A DNA stretch of 64,000 nt, taken from Thermococcus indicus. Lineage in GTDB: Archaea; Methanobacteriota_B; Thermococci; Thermococcales; Thermococcaceae. Below the pieces are notes generated by a model. It worked only from the letters and a program-made list of their open reading frames with translations, ran no database searches and was not told the DNA's origin. The stretch lies in assembly GCF_006274605.1 (NCBI RefSeq), contig NZ_CP040846.1:186001-250000 (forward strand). The letters are read 5' to 3'. The translations under genes and the position numbers were made by a program. Positions 51,458 to 60,623 of this stretch are shown one piece after another. Position 1 is the stretch's first letter, and each line of letters opens with the position of its first letter.

Positions 51458-52224
51458 AAATCCTCTGCTGGGAGCTTGAAGACCCGCTCAACTTAGCCGT
51501 CTTCGCCTTTGGCTTCCTGCTCATCGGAACTTCCCTCTTCCTCAGGGGAATTCGGGTCTCAAATCACTTTATGGTGTCCCCGCCGAGCGAGGACTTCATA
51601 AGGGCTTTCTCTTGGAGAGCCATGGGCATCAGCGTTCCCCTTCTCTCGGACGAAGTTTACACCGCCTTCATGCTGACGGCGGTTCTCCTGGCATCGCTCG
51701 TCCTGCGGAACGACAGGGACACGCGCTTCGCCCTCTCGCTCTACTCCCTCCCCGTAGGGAGAAAGAGGCTTGTTCTCTCCAAGGTTTTAGCCGTTTTCAT
51801 AATGCTCTTCGTTGCATCTTTCGTCCCGTTCCTTCTGACCGTTCTTTACATCTTCGGCGACACAGGAAACTTCTTTCTCACGGCCTTCCTCTCAAAGGGC
51901 CTCCTTCCCTTATACCTGCTTTACTGGACACTGGCCGTTCTCTACGTGGTCGCGGTTTCCTCCCTTGTTGCCATGGGTTCCCCCAACACCTTCGTCTCGG
52001 TGATGGTCGGGCTCTCGGTTCTCTACCTGCCCCACTCGTTCGGAGTCTCTTCGTTGCCCCCGGCGGTTCTCAACTCGGCGATATTCCACGCCTACACTTC
52101 AGGCGTTTCTCCTTCCGGATGGTCCATGGAACTCCTCTCGTCCGCTTTCCTCCCCTGCGTTCTTCTCCCCCTTTTCCTCATTGCCCTGACTCTTTACCTC
52201 GCTGAAAGGAGGGACGTGAGGTGA
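51454..52224 (+). CDS. ABC-2 type permease (cluster)
   Basis: 256 residues with six hydrophobic segments; the central part has LRNDRDTRFALSLYSLPVGRKRLVLSK, the coupling region of ABC-2 exporters. ATG 51454 follows GGAGGTGG and overlaps the previous stop. It pairs with the ATPase at 52637. Substrate unknown; the flanking genes all encode exported proteins. Confidence 0.82.
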   Translation: MKILCWELEDPLNLAVFAFGFLLIGTSLFLRGIRVSNHFMVSPPSEDFIRAFSWRAMGISVPLLSDEVYTAFMLTAVLLASLVLRNDRDTRFALSLYSLPVGRKRLVLSKVLAVFIMLFVASFVPFLLTVLYIFGDTGNFFLTAFLSKGLLPLYLLYWTLAVLYVVAVSSLVAMGSPNTFVSVMVGLSVLYLPHSFGVSSLPPAVLNSAIFHAYTSGVSPSGWSMELLSSAFLPCVLLPLFLIALTLYLAERRDVR

Positions 52225-52640
52225 GGCTCATCAGGCTCATCCTCTTCCTCGTCGCGGCCTTCACGCTGGTGGCTTTCGCTGTTCAGCACGCCGAGCTCTC
52301 CAAGCCCTACTCGGACTTCGCAGTTGGAACCTCCTGCTCGGTCGTCCCGTCGGCGAGGGTTCTCGTTCTCAACATGAACGGGCAGGGCAACTACTCCGTA
52401 ACCTTCTACGACCCGGTGGAGGGCAGAGTCCTCTACTCCTCCACGCTCTTCGGTTCTGGAGGAGCAATCGTAACGCTCAACCACTCGGGCCCCTACTGTG
52501 TCGTGGTATCCTCGGAGGCACCTGCTTCCGTGGCAATCTCCGGCCGGGGGAGCTACCCGTCTTCGAGGGCCCTCTCAATTGAGTACCTCGTAGGCGGCAC
52601 CTCGGCGCTCCTATTCGCCCTCCTGGGGGTGAGGAGATGA
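52221..52640 (+). CDS. Two-helix exported protein (cluster)
   Basis: 139 residues: N-terminal helix (LIRLILFLVAAFTLVAFAV), a short extracytoplasmic beta domain with two cysteines (GTSCSVV, GPYCVVV), and a C-terminal helix (YLVGGTSALLFALLGV). GTG start overlapping the permease stop; its end overlaps the ATPase start. Sandwiched between permease and ATPase, it is probably a transporter subunit or accessory. Not recognised. Confidence 0.7.
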   Translation: MRLIRLILFLVAAFTLVAFAVQHAELSKPYSDFAVGTSCSVVPSARVLVLNMNGQGNYSVTFYDPVEGRVLYSSTLFGSGGAIVTLNHSGPYCVVVSSEAPASVAISGRGSYPSSRALSIEYLVGGTSALLFALLGVRR

Positions 52641-53293
52641 TAATCCGTGCAGAGCACCTCACGAAGCGCTTCGGCCACGTAACCGCGCTCGACTCGGTGA
52701 GCGTTGGAATCGGCGAGGGCGTAACCCTAATCCTCGGACCCAACGGTGGGGGCAAGAGCACTTTTCTTAACCTCTGCGCCGGAACTTACAGGCCGACGGC
52801 CGGAACCGTCAGGGTGTTCGGCGGAGACCCGTGGGCAGATGAGAGGGTTAGGGCGAAGTTCGGCGTTTCCTTCGACCCTCCGGCGCTACCAAGGCACAGG
52901 ACGGGCCGCGAGTGGCTTGAGTTCCTGGCCGAAATCCGCGGGGGTTCAATCTCCGGTATCGTTGAGGCTTTCTCCCTTGGGGGCTTTCTCGACAGGAGGA
53001 TTTCAACCTACTCTGCTGGCATGGCGAAGCGCCTGAGCATAGCCTCAGCCTTTGTGGGCACCCCCGAGCTGGTTCTGCTGGATGAGCCGCTTGCGAACCT
53101 TGACTTTGACGCAATACCCGAAATTGCCGGTCTGCTGAGGCACTTTGCCTCCGAGGGCATCTCAATGGTTGTAGTTTCCCACATATGGAAGCCCTTCGTC
53201 GAGTTCGCCGACAGGGCGGTTGTTATAGCTGGAGGGAAGGTGAAGCTCGATGGCAGCGTTGAGGAGGTTGTTTCTGCTCTCAATCTTATTTAG
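52637..53293 (+). CDS. ABC transporter ATPase (cluster)
   Basis: 218 residues. Walker A GPNGGGKST, a degenerate signature YSAGMAKRLSIA, Walker B LVLLDEPLANLD and switch His in VVSHIWKP. Short form without the extra C-terminal domain seen in the 43886 ATPase. Energises the permease at 51454. Overlaps the neighbours on both sides. Confidence 0.88.
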   Translation: MIIRAEHLTKRFGHVTALDSVSVGIGEGVTLILGPNGGGKSTFLNLCAGTYRPTAGTVRVFGGDPWADERVRAKFGVSFDPPALPRHRTGREWLEFLAEIRGGSISGIVEAFSLGGFLDRRISTYSAGMAKRLSIASAFVGTPELVLLDEPLANLDFDAIPEIAGLLRHFASEGISMVVVSHIWKPFVEFADRAVVIAGGKVKLDGSVEEVVSALNLI

Positions 53294-54869
53294 CATGCTG
53301 TTCGTACCGTTCGCGTCCCCAACGCCGGTGCTCTTTGAATTCAGCGGTCAAGTAAAGGTTGGGGATTTAAACGCGACAGCTCCGACCGTGCTGAACCTGA
53401 GCACCGGGGTGTGGCCGGTTGAGCTGTCCGCCGGGAACGTCACTCTAATCTTTAACCTGAGCATTGGCGACGTGCCCCTCGTTGTGAGGGTGGACGAGCC
53501 TCTCCTGGACGGGGCCCTGAGCGGATTCTCGACCGCGACCGTTTTCTTAGATGGGAGAAAAGTCCCCGCGCCGGAGTCCGAGGAAACACCGTGTATGTTG
53601 GCTCCAAACTGGACCGCCGGGGAGGGTATGGACTCGGCGATGGGGCCATCAAAGCCCGTCCCGATGGAGACGGTTCTCTTCGCATCGTGCCGCGTGAGGG
53701 ACTACCTCCTCCTTCCCAGCGGCCTGCCGGTGGCGGTTGAGTACGCGGGCGTTAAAAAATACTGCCTCGTCAAAATTTCGGCGGAGGGGGGCGGCTGGAG
53801 CTCCTATGGGGGCTGTTCCCGCCAGCCAGTTGAGAACGCCGTGGTTCCTCTCCCCGTGAGAATCCTCTCGAAGCCGGCCAACGCCACCGTTTACGTCAAC
53901 GACTTTCACCTTTTCGGGGAGTGGTTTACCCCGATGAGGCTCTACCTGCCCTTCACTCCAGAATTGAGCTCTTACAGCATCTCGCTCGGCGCTAACGGCT
54001 ACCCCTTTGTCTCCGGCGTCGTGGCTTCGGAGAAAAATCTCACCGTCTTCGCAGATCTCTCAGCACTGTCACGGGTGGTTTCGGTTCATCCGGAGAAGGG
54101 AACCCTCAAAGTCTCGACGAGGCCCTCCAACGCAAGTCTGGCGATTTTTGCGGGAAATCGGAAGGTTTTCTCCGGCAGGAGTCCGCTCAGGCTGGCCCTT
54201 CCCGCCGGGACGTACACCGTCAGCGCCTCCCTCCCGGGCTACGGGGGGATTGTGGAGAACGTGACGGTTCCGGTCAACGGAAGCGTCTCGCTGAACCTGA
54301 CCCTCAGCCCCCTGCCGGCTGAGCTCAACGTTACCACCGTCCCGTTGGGAGCGGAGGTGAGGGTCGGGAACAGAACGTGCACCTCTCCCTGCTCCCTGAA
54401 CCTGACCCCCGGTGTTTACAACGTTTCGGCCTCCCTTCGGGGCTACCTTCCAAATTCCACTCTCGTTCTACTGTCCCCGGGGGATTTACGGAACATTTCA
54501 CTGCAGCTCGTACGGAGGCCTATCCTCAGAATCCTAACGTCGCCAGGGGGTGCCACCGTCACGGTTGGCGAAAAGAGGTGCCTCACACCCTGCAACATCT
54601 CCCTGATACCCGGTAACTACAGCGTGACCGTGGAAAAAGAAGGTTACGAGAAAGTCTTTCTCATGGTTTCCCTTCACGTTGGTGACGTGACCATGGTTAA
54701 TGTTTCCCTGAGGGAAAGGCTTCCCCTCACGTCGTCATCCGAAACGGCCTCTCATGAAACCACCGGGACGGTGCCACGGTCTGTGGGGGGAGATTGGGAA
54801 CCAGTGCTGGCAGTTCTTGCATTGCTAATTGTTGCGGCTCTGTTTATTAAAATACGGAGGGGAGGCTAA
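53250..54869 (+). CDS. PEGA-repeat surface protein (cluster end)
   Basis: 539 residues. Signal peptide (RRLFLLSILFSMLFVPFASP), a large first domain (about 25-250), then three PEGA repeats from about 285 (each with GxYxVxxxxxGY) with paired cysteines in RTCTSPC and KRCLTPC, and a C-terminal helix (VLAVLALLIVAALFIKIRR). The PEGA fold is an extracellular beta-sandwich common in surface proteins. The ATG at 53250 overlaps the ATPase gene by 44 nt but gives the complete signal peptide. Likely the outer part of the transporter unit. Confidence 0.8.
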   Translation: MAALRRLFLLSILFSMLFVPFASPTPVLFEFSGQVKVGDLNATAPTVLNLSTGVWPVELSAGNVTLIFNLSIGDVPLVVRVDEPLLDGALSGFSTATVFLDGRKVPAPESEETPCMLAPNWTAGEGMDSAMGPSKPVPMETVLFASCRVRDYLLLPSGLPVAVEYAGVKKYCLVKISAEGGGWSSYGGCSRQPVENAVVPLPVRILSKPANATVYVNDFHLFGEWFTPMRLYLPFTPELSSYSISLGANGYPFVSGVVASEKNLTVFADLSALSRVVSVHPEKGTLKVSTRPSNASLAIFAGNRKVFSGRSPLRLALPAGTYTVSASLPGYGGIVENVTVPVNGSVSLNLTLSPLPAELNVTTVPLGAEVRVGNRTCTSPCSLNLTPGVYNVSASLRGYLPNSTLVLLSPGDLRNISLQLVRRPILRILTSPGGATVTVGEKRCLTPCNISLIPGNYSVTVEKEGYEKVFLMVSLHVGDVTMVNVSLRERLPLTSSSETASHETTGTVPRSVGGDWEPVLAVLALLIVAALFIKIRRGG

Positions 54870-54969
54870 TCTTGAGTCGGAACAGTTCCCTAATTCCCCG
54901 TAACTTTTTTAAGGTCTTGCCCCCATGAACTAATTGATAACAAAAAGTAACTAAAGGGGGTGATGCCCG

Positions 54970-55716
54970 ATGGTGGGGAGGGTGAGGACGGGCATCCCCG
55001 GGATGGACGAGGTTCTCCACGGCGGAATCCCCGAGAGGAACGTCGTTCTCCTGAGCGGCGGTCCGGGGACTGGTAAGACGATATTCTCACAGCAGTTTCT
55101 GTGGAGCGGCATTCAGAACGGCGAGCCCGGCATATACGTGGCACTGGAGGAGCACCCCCTTCAGGTCCGGGGGAACATGGCGGGCTTCGGCTGGGACGTG
55201 AGGAAGTACGAGGATGAGGGCCTGTTTGCGATGGTGGACGCGTTCACCGCGGGCGTGGGAAAGAGCAGGGAGTACGAGAGGTACATCGTCCATGACCTGA
55301 CGGATATCAGAGAGTTCATAGACGTCCTGAGAACGGCTATCAAGGATATCGGCGCCAGGAGGGTGGTGATAGACTCCGTCACTACCCTCTACATCAACAA
55401 GCCGGCGATGGCGAGGAGCATCGTGATGCAGCTGAAGAGGGTTCTCGCCGGTCTCGGTGTTACGAGCATACTCGTGAGCCAGATAAGCGTTGGCGAGAGG
55501 GGTTTCGGCGGGCCCGGCGTCGAGCACGGCGTTGATGGCATAATAAGGCTCGACCTCGACGAGATTGACGGCGAGCTGAAGCGCTCGTTGATAGTCTGGA
55601 AGATGCGCGGAACTAGTCACAGCATGAGGAGGCACCCCTTCGAGATAACGGACAGAGGAATCGTCGTTTACCCCGACAAGGTTCTCAAGAGGAAGGGAGT
55701 AATAGAACTCGAATGA
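54970..55716 (+). CDS. KaiC-like RecA-superfamily ATPase
   Basis: 248-residue single KaiC domain. Walker A GGPGTGKT at 30-37, [10 protein letters not shown] after it, Walker [11 protein letters not shown] in the middle. Archaeal single-domain KaiC proteins act as signalling or regulatory ATPases, often next to DNA-binding partners. ATG preceded by GGGGGTGAT; a TTTTTTAAGG box lies about 60 nt upstream. Followed after 26 nt by an HTH/coiled-coil gene, most likely its partner. Confidence 0.88.
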   Translation: MVGRVRTGIPGMDEVLHGGIPERNVVLLSGGPGTGKTIFSQQFLWSGIQNGEPGIYVALEEHPLQVRGNMAGFGWDVRKYEDEGLFAMVDAFTAGVGKSREYERYIVHDLTDIREFIDVLRTAIKDIGARRVVIDSVTTLYINKPAMARSIVMQLKRVLAGLGVTSILVSQISVGERGFGGPGVEHGVDGIIRLDLDEIDGELKRSLIVWKMRGTSHSMRRHPFEITDRGIVVYPDKVLKRKGVIELE

Positions 55717-55742
55717 AAAACCTGGAATGGGGGTGAGGAAAG

Positions 55743-56270
55743 ATGGTGGAGGTTCCCCTCAACCCCCTCGGGAGGGAAGAGATACACAGGCTTGAGAGCG
55801 TGCTCCTCTTCGCGACGCTCTTCAGGCCGGAGGTCATAGAGCTCATCAAGGACCCTGCGGAGAGGCTGACATGGGTGGACAGCTTAGCGGTAGCGGCCGG
55901 GGCGATAGCGAGGGAGAAGGCCGGCATGACCGTCAGAGAAATCGCCGAGGAGCTCGGCAGGACCGAGGCGACGATAAGGAAGCACCTCAGGGGCGAGACC
56001 AAGGCCGGTCAGCTCGTCAGGGAGACCTACGAGCTCATAAAGGGTGGCAAGCTCGATGAGCTCGTTAGGAACGTCGAGGTTTTGGCAAAAGGTGGTCAGC
56101 TGGTTGCACTTGAGGAGTACGAGAGGCTCAAGAGGGAGAAGGAGGAACTCGAGGGGAAGGTCAGGGCCCTCGAGGAGGAGAACAGGGAGCTGAAGGCGAA
56201 GCTTGAGAACGTCAAGAGAATCCTGGACGACGCGCTGGACAGGGTAAAAGAGATAGAAAAGCTTCTATGA
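55743..56270 (+). CDS. HTH and coiled-coil regulator next to KaiC
   Basis: 175 residues. Helix-turn-helix at about 60-90 (MTVREIAEELGRTEATIRKHL), then a long coiled coil from about 120 to the end (KREKEELEGKVRALEEEN). A DNA-binding protein that dimerises through the coil. Its place directly behind the KaiC gene suggests that ATP state or another signal sensed by KaiC controls its binding; this is inference. Target genes unknown. ATG has GGGGTGAGG in front. Confidence 0.82.
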   Translation: MVEVPLNPLGREEIHRLESVLLFATLFRPEVIELIKDPAERLTWVDSLAVAAGAIAREKAGMTVREIAEELGRTEATIRKHLRGETKAGQLVRETYELIKGGKLDELVRNVEVLAKGGQLVALEEYERLKREKEELEGKVRALEEENRELKAKLENVKRILDDALDRVKEIEKLL

Positions 56271-56276
56271 GACCTC

Positions 56277-56702
56277 TTATCCCTTCCCGTTCTTTCTGAG
56301 GGCCTCTTCCCACGTCATTATCATGTGGGTGTAGGTGTCGTCGTCCTCCTCGATGCCTCTCTTTATCTCGCTGACGTGGGCGTATTTGGCTTTGAACTGC
56401 TCGAGTATGTAATCGACGGCCTTCTCGGGGTCGGCCTTGGTGCCGCAGGTGTAGACGTCCAGAGCGGCGTAGCCTCTTTCAGGCCAGGTGTGGACCGAGA
56501 TGTGGCTTTCGGCGACTATGACGACGCCGCTGACACCGGTCGGGGAGAACTTGAAGAAATAGCTTGACTTGACCTCCATATTGCTGACCTTGGCCGCGTC
56601 GAGGAATATCTGCCTTATCCTGTCAGCGTCACCGAGAACCTCAGGATCGCAACCTGCCGCTTCGACAACGTAGTGGAACCCGATGGTCTCTATCTCGCTC
56701 AT
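56277..56702 (-). CDS. speH: S-adenosylmethionine decarboxylase proenzyme
   Basis: 141 residues. Self-cleavage site between E65 and S66 in VAESHISVHTWPERG; S66 becomes the pyruvoyl group that decarboxylates SAM for aminopropyl transfer to polyamines. DVYTCGTKAD carries the catalytic Cys. Thermococcus makes long and branched polyamines with aminopropylagmatine as intermediate, so this activity is expected. The ATG follows GGTGAGA; a TTTAAAAAG box lies about 35 nt upstream. Convergent with the HTH gene. Confidence 0.95.
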   Translation of the reverse strand: MSEIETIGFHYVVEAAGCDPEVLGDADRIRQIFLDAAKVSNMEVKSSYFFKFSPTGVSGVVIVAESHISVHTWPERGYAALDVYTCGTKADPEKAVDYILEQFKAKYAHVSEIKRGIEEDDDTYTHMIMTWEEALRKNGKG

Positions 56703-57035
56703 GGTCTCTCACCTCTTGTTGCTCCTATTACGTACCCTTTTTAAAGTTAAGCCCTTGAGCGGGGAACTATGGACGGGCCGTTCTGCCGTTGAACTGCTTT
56801 GAATTGGCCTGGAATGCATTGAACTGTTAAATTCTGGCTGTTATTGAAATTTTCCGAAAGCTCCTGGGGGATTGGGCTTAGTCCCGATTTGAAGGCTATT
56901 TCATTAATTAAGCCCCCTCTCCGCCCCCGTTTGGTCTGCTCATCGCTGGCCATTTCCAGGCATGAACCACTAATTTTAAAACTCATGCTTCCAACTAACG
57001 ACAAGTTTTGCAAAAACTAACGACGGGGTGAAGGT
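56703..57035. other. Gene-free interval before secF
   Basis: 333 nt. Contains the speH promoter at the left and, at the right, ATTTTAAAA (about 56972-56980) for secF followed by two exact copies of AACTAACGAC (56993-57002 and 57015-57024) around the predicted start. Three near-copies of TTGAACTG lie at about 56789-56827. A minus-strand frame of 88 codons here has no ribosome site or family look and is not called. Confidence 0.6.
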
Positions 57036-57950
57036 ATGTCGAAGCCTAAAACTAAGGCAAAGCCCACGGCCGGTGACGCCGTGAGGGCAAGGAAACGAAA
57101 GAAGCTTGGCTTTCTGGCCGAGATGGAATACAAAAGAATGATCCTGTATCCGTTGGTGGTATTCCTTGTGGCTCTGATTCTGCTCGCGGTTAACTTCCCC
57201 ACGCTTGGAATAGACCTCCAGGGCGGTGTGGTCGTCACCGCCTATGGAATCGATGCGAACCCCGATGAGCTCGCCAAGACCCTGAGCGCCCAGCTGGGAG
57301 TGGACGTGAGGGTCGAGAGCTTCACCAGCGTTGATACCAGCGGTATCAGGGTTTACGCTCCCGTCGGTACTGATCCCACGGAGATAATAAAGATACTGAA
57401 GCACGACTATCCCAACGCGGAGTACACCCACAGCGAGGTTCAGCCCACCTTCGGTAAAATCGCCCAGCAGCAGGGAATACGGGCCCTCGTCTTCGCGTTC
57501 CTCGCAATGGCGGTGGTGGTGTTCCTGTTCTTCAGGAACCTCGTGCCGTCGATGACCATAATCTTCTCGGCCCTCTCTGACATGACCATAGCCGTCGCCC
57601 TCATGGGCCTCTTCGGCATTGAGCTGACAACGGCCACGATAGCGGCCCTGCTCATGCTCATCGGTTACACCGTTGACAGCAACATCCTCCTGACCACCAA
57701 ACTCCTCAGAAGGAAGGAGGACAGCGTGGATGAAGCATACCTGAGCGCGGTCTCTACCGGATTCACGATGAGCACAACCACCCTCGGCGCCCTGCTCGTG
57801 CTCTGGATCATATCCACCAGCCAGACCATCGACAACATTGCCATAGTCCTCATCTTCGGTCTGCTCGCGGACTTCATGAACACGTGGGTTCTTAACGCCG
57901 GCGTGCTGAAGTGGTACCTCTCAAGCCCGGCAAGGGGTGGTAGCGAATGA
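57036..57950 (+). CDS. secF: Protein translocase subunit SecF
   Basis: 304 residues, six hydrophobic segments with the P1 domain between the first two (GIDLQGGVVVTAYG). It forms the SecDF complex with the next gene and uses the membrane ion gradient to help pull secreted proteins through the Sec channel. GGGGTGAAGGT precedes the ATG. It overlaps secD by 4 nt. The basic N-terminus (SKPKTKAKPTAG) is unusually long. Confidence 0.92.
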   Translation: MSKPKTKAKPTAGDAVRARKRKKLGFLAEMEYKRMILYPLVVFLVALILLAVNFPTLGIDLQGGVVVTAYGIDANPDELAKTLSAQLGVDVRVESFTSVDTSGIRVYAPVGTDPTEIIKILKHDYPNAEYTHSEVQPTFGKIAQQQGIRALVFAFLAMAVVVFLFFRNLVPSMTIIFSALSDMTIAVALMGLFGIELTTATIAALLMLIGYTVDSNILLTTKLLRRKEDSVDEAYLSAVSTGFTMSTTTLGALLVLWIISTSQTIDNIAIVLIFGLLADFMNTWVLNAGVLKWYLSSPARGGSE

Positions 57951-59470
57951 AGAGAAGAACCAGGAACCTTCTCCTCAACTGGAGGATAATCCTGCTCACC
58001 CTGTTCCTCGTGGGCTCCGTGGCCACCCTGGCCTTCAAGCCCCTGACGTTTGGAATCGATATATCCGGTGGCGTTGCCCTCGTCGCCCAGACGGAGCACC
58101 CCGTTGACAGCGATACGATGCAGCTCGTCGTCAGCTCGCTCCAGAAGAGGCTCAACACCCTTGGACTGAGGGACATCACCGTCGAGGCGCAGGGAGACCA
58201 GATAGTCCTCATCAAGGTCGCCAACGTCAGCACCGCGGAGGAGGCCAACCAGATAAAGTCCGTCATCGAGAGTCAGGGTGTGTTCTACATGGAGTTCAGC
58301 GGAACCGTGTTCGGAACCGGTGAGGACGTTGAGTACGTTGGAATATATCAGATAAAGCCCGACAACAGCTGGGCCGTTCCGTTCAGGATATCCAAGGGTG
58401 CCGCCGAGAAGTTCGCCGAACTCGCCTACGGTAAGAAGGGCTGGCCCGTTGACATGTTCCTCGATCCCCCGGTCAACTCCCTGATGGTGGTTCCGGACTC
58501 GGTTTACAGGCTCATGAACAGCACCGACTTCAACGCCGAGGCCCCGAACGCCCCGACCCTCATGGAGAGGATCGGCCAGGCCTTCAACGTAACCGTCGTC
58601 GCCTACGCCAACCAGAGCGCGGATGAGATAGCCAAACTCGCGGAGGGCAAGGATAAGATAGTCCTCGTCGATGTCCCGCAGGACCTGCAGACCCGGCTCG
58701 AGGGAATGAACCTCACGGTTCGCTATGTTCCGAGGGCCCCCGGCGAGAGCGATCACGCACTTATAGTAAGGGTTCTCGGTCTCTACGGCCCCTACTCCCT
58801 CGGTGAGGGTCTCACGGTCGGTGAACCCCAGCAGGACGTTCAGATCACCGGAGCCGCCCCGGACAGGCTCACCGCAGAGCAGGAGGCCAGCACGATATAC
58901 ACCGTTCTCAAGAGCGGCTCGCTTCCGGTCAAGCTCAACGTCGTCGGCATGGAGTTCATATCCCCGCGCCTCGGGGAGAACTTCAGGACCCAGGCCCTCT
59001 ACGCCGGTCTCGCCGCCCTGATAGCGGTGCTCCTGATCGTATACTTCCACTACAGGAACTGGAGGATTGCCATCCCCGTCGCGAGCACCAGCCTCTTTGA
59101 GGTTGTAATAATCCTCGGCTTCGCGTCCCTCATAAACTGGAACCTCGACCTCCCGAGCATCGCGGGTATCATCGCGGCGATCGGTACCGGCGTCGATCAG
59201 CAGATAGTCATAACCGACGAACTCCTCAGCGGTGAGAGAAGCACCAGGATAACCAGGCGCGCCAGCGTTCTCAGGAGGATGGGAAGGGCGTTCTTCGTCA
59301 TCTTCGCCTCCGCGGCGACGACCATAGCGGCCATGAGCTTCCTGCTGGTTTACTTCGTCGGAACGCTCAAGGGATTCGCCTTCACCACCATACTCGGCGT
59401 CCTCATCGGAATCCTCATCACCAGGCCGGCCTACGCGGAGATAGCAAAATACCTGCTCGGTGAGGACTGA
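57947..59470 (+). CDS. secD: Protein translocase subunit SecD
   Basis: 507 residues: first helix, GIDISGGVALVAQT, a large extracytoplasmic P1/P4 part of about 300 residues, then five helices with the ion-path region (GTGVDQQIVITDELLSGE). ATG overlaps the secF stop; its TGA overlaps the trkA-like start. Function as for SecF. Confidence 0.93.
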   Translation: MKRRTRNLLLNWRIILLTLFLVGSVATLAFKPLTFGIDISGGVALVAQTEHPVDSDTMQLVVSSLQKRLNTLGLRDITVEAQGDQIVLIKVANVSTAEEANQIKSVIESQGVFYMEFSGTVFGTGEDVEYVGIYQIKPDNSWAVPFRISKGAAEKFAELAYGKKGWPVDMFLDPPVNSLMVVPDSVYRLMNSTDFNAEAPNAPTLMERIGQAFNVTVVAYANQSADEIAKLAEGKDKIVLVDVPQDLQTRLEGMNLTVRYVPRAPGESDHALIVRVLGLYGPYSLGEGLTVGEPQQDVQITGAAPDRLTAEQEASTIYTVLKSGSLPVKLNVVGMEFISPRLGENFRTQALYAGLAALIAVLLIVYFHYRNWRIAIPVASTSLFEVVIILGFASLINWNLDLPSIAGIIAAIGTGVDQQIVITDELLSGERSTRITRRASVLRRMGRAFFVIFASAATTIAAMSFLLVYFVGTLKGFAFTTILGVLIGILITRPAYAEIAKYLLGED

Positions 59471-60162
59471 TGTTCGTCGTGATAATGGGCGCGGGAAGGG
59501 TCGGTTTCCTCGTCGCCAAGATGCTCGAGGAGGACGGCCACGACGTCACCATAATCGAGATGGACAAGGCGAGGGCCAAGGAGCTCTCCCTCCTCATCAA
59601 CGGTTTGGTTATCGAGGGCGACGCGACCGACCCGAAGACCCTCGAGGAGGCCAACATCAAGCAGGCGGACGCCTTCGCGGCTTTGACGGGCAAGGACGAC
59701 GCCAACCTGCTGGCCTGCATACTGGCAAAGCACCTGAACCCCAAGGTGAAAACCTCCCTCAGGCTGGGGAACCCCAAGAACAGGCGCATCTTCGAGGAGG
59801 TAACCGACCTCAAGCGCTACTTCGACTTCGTCATCAGTCCTGAGGAGATAGCGGCGGAGTACATAAGCAGGAACATAGTCACGCCGGGCTTCGACCGCGT
59901 CCTTTTCCCGAAGGAGGGCGCCGAGATAGTCCGCTTCACCATCGACGAAAACAGCGAGATAGCGGGCAAGTACGTCCGCGACCTCAAACTGCCCAGGGAT
60001 GCGCTCATGATAGCCGTTTACGACGAGAAGGGCAACCTGATAATCCCGTCCGGCGACACGAAGCTCCCGGAGAGGGGTCAGGTCATAGTCTTCGCCAAGA
60101 ACAGCATACTGGACAGCGTGAAGGGTCTCCTCGAAAGGAGAAAACCCAACAATGAAAGTTAA
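59470..60162 (+). CDS. TrkA family potassium channel/transport regulator
   Basis: 230 residues: RCK_N Rossmann domain (VVIMGAGRVGFLVAKML, with IIEMD binding the ribose) and RCK_C domain from about 145. Binds NAD(H) or ATP and gates K+ transporters. No K+ channel gene is adjacent; the link with secFD is by overlap only (ATG shares a base with the secD TGA). T-rich stretches after the stop (CTTTTC, CTTTTATG) probably end the transcript. Confidence 0.88.
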   Translation: MFVVIMGAGRVGFLVAKMLEEDGHDVTIIEMDKARAKELSLLINGLVIEGDATDPKTLEEANIKQADAFAALTGKDDANLLACILAKHLNPKVKTSLRLGNPKNRRIFEEVTDLKRYFDFVISPEEIAAEYISRNIVTPGFDRVLFPKEGAEIVRFTIDENSEIAGKYVRDLKLPRDALMIAVYDEKGNLIIPSGDTKLPERGQVIVFAKNSILDSVKGLLERRKPNNES

Positions 60163-60229
60163 TATGACATTCTTTTCAACTTTTATGTCCATCTCTGTTC
60201 TTTCCTCGTCATATCTTTGGCGTGGATGC

Positions 60230-60250
60230 CAAAAACTATTTAAACCGGTT
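60230..60250 (+). promoter_or_regulatory. Promoter of the ATP synthase operon
   Basis: CTATTTAAACC at 60236-60246 is a good BRE/TATA match about 30 nt before an expected start near 60270, leaving a leader of about 40 nt before the ATG at 60310. No palindrome was seen around it. Confidence 0.6.
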
Positions 60251-60309
60251 AGGGAAGCCAAAAGCGACGTGTGAGGAAACCTGTTTTCAGGGTCATTGGG
60301 GGGCTAATC

Positions 60310-60621
60310 ATGGAGGACGTCATCAAGCAGATTGTTGATGCAGAGAAGCAGGCCGAGGCACGCATCGAGAAGGCCAAGGAGGATGCCAGGGAGATAGTGC
60401 TCAAGGCCCGCGAGGAGGCCAAGCTTCTCGAGAGGGAGATAATACAGAACGCTGAGACTCAGGCGGAAGCCCTCGTCGAGAAGGCCCGCGCTGAGGGCGA
60501 GGAGGAGGCCAAAAAGGTCCTCGAGGAGGGCAACGCTGAGATAGAGGAGCTCAAGGTGAAGGCCACCAACAACTTTGAGAGGGCCATCTCGGCTGGTATA
60601 GCACTCGTGAGAGGGAGCTGA
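60310..60621 (+). CDS. atpH: A-type ATP synthase subunit H
   Basis: 103-residue coiled-coil subunit (MEDVIKQIVDAEKQAEARI...) forming, with subunit E, the outer stalk of the enzyme. Heptads run almost end to end. The ATG at 60310 gives the family's usual length; the frame reaches 60271. First gene of the operon H-I-K-E-C. Confidence 0.9.
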   Translation: MEDVIKQIVDAEKQAEARIEKAKEDAREIVLKAREEAKLLEREIIQNAETQAEALVEKARAEGEEEAKKVLEEGNAEIEELKVKATNNFERAISAGIALVRGS

Positions 60622-60623
60622 CG

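Noticed and set aside
56747-57013. 88-codon minus-strand frame in the interval before secF
   Set aside because: No ribosome site, no recognisable motif, and it runs through the secF promoter.
57665-59050. 461-codon minus-strand frame
   Set aside because: Lies wholly opposite secF/secD, with no ribosome site and low-complexity composition; a shadow frame.
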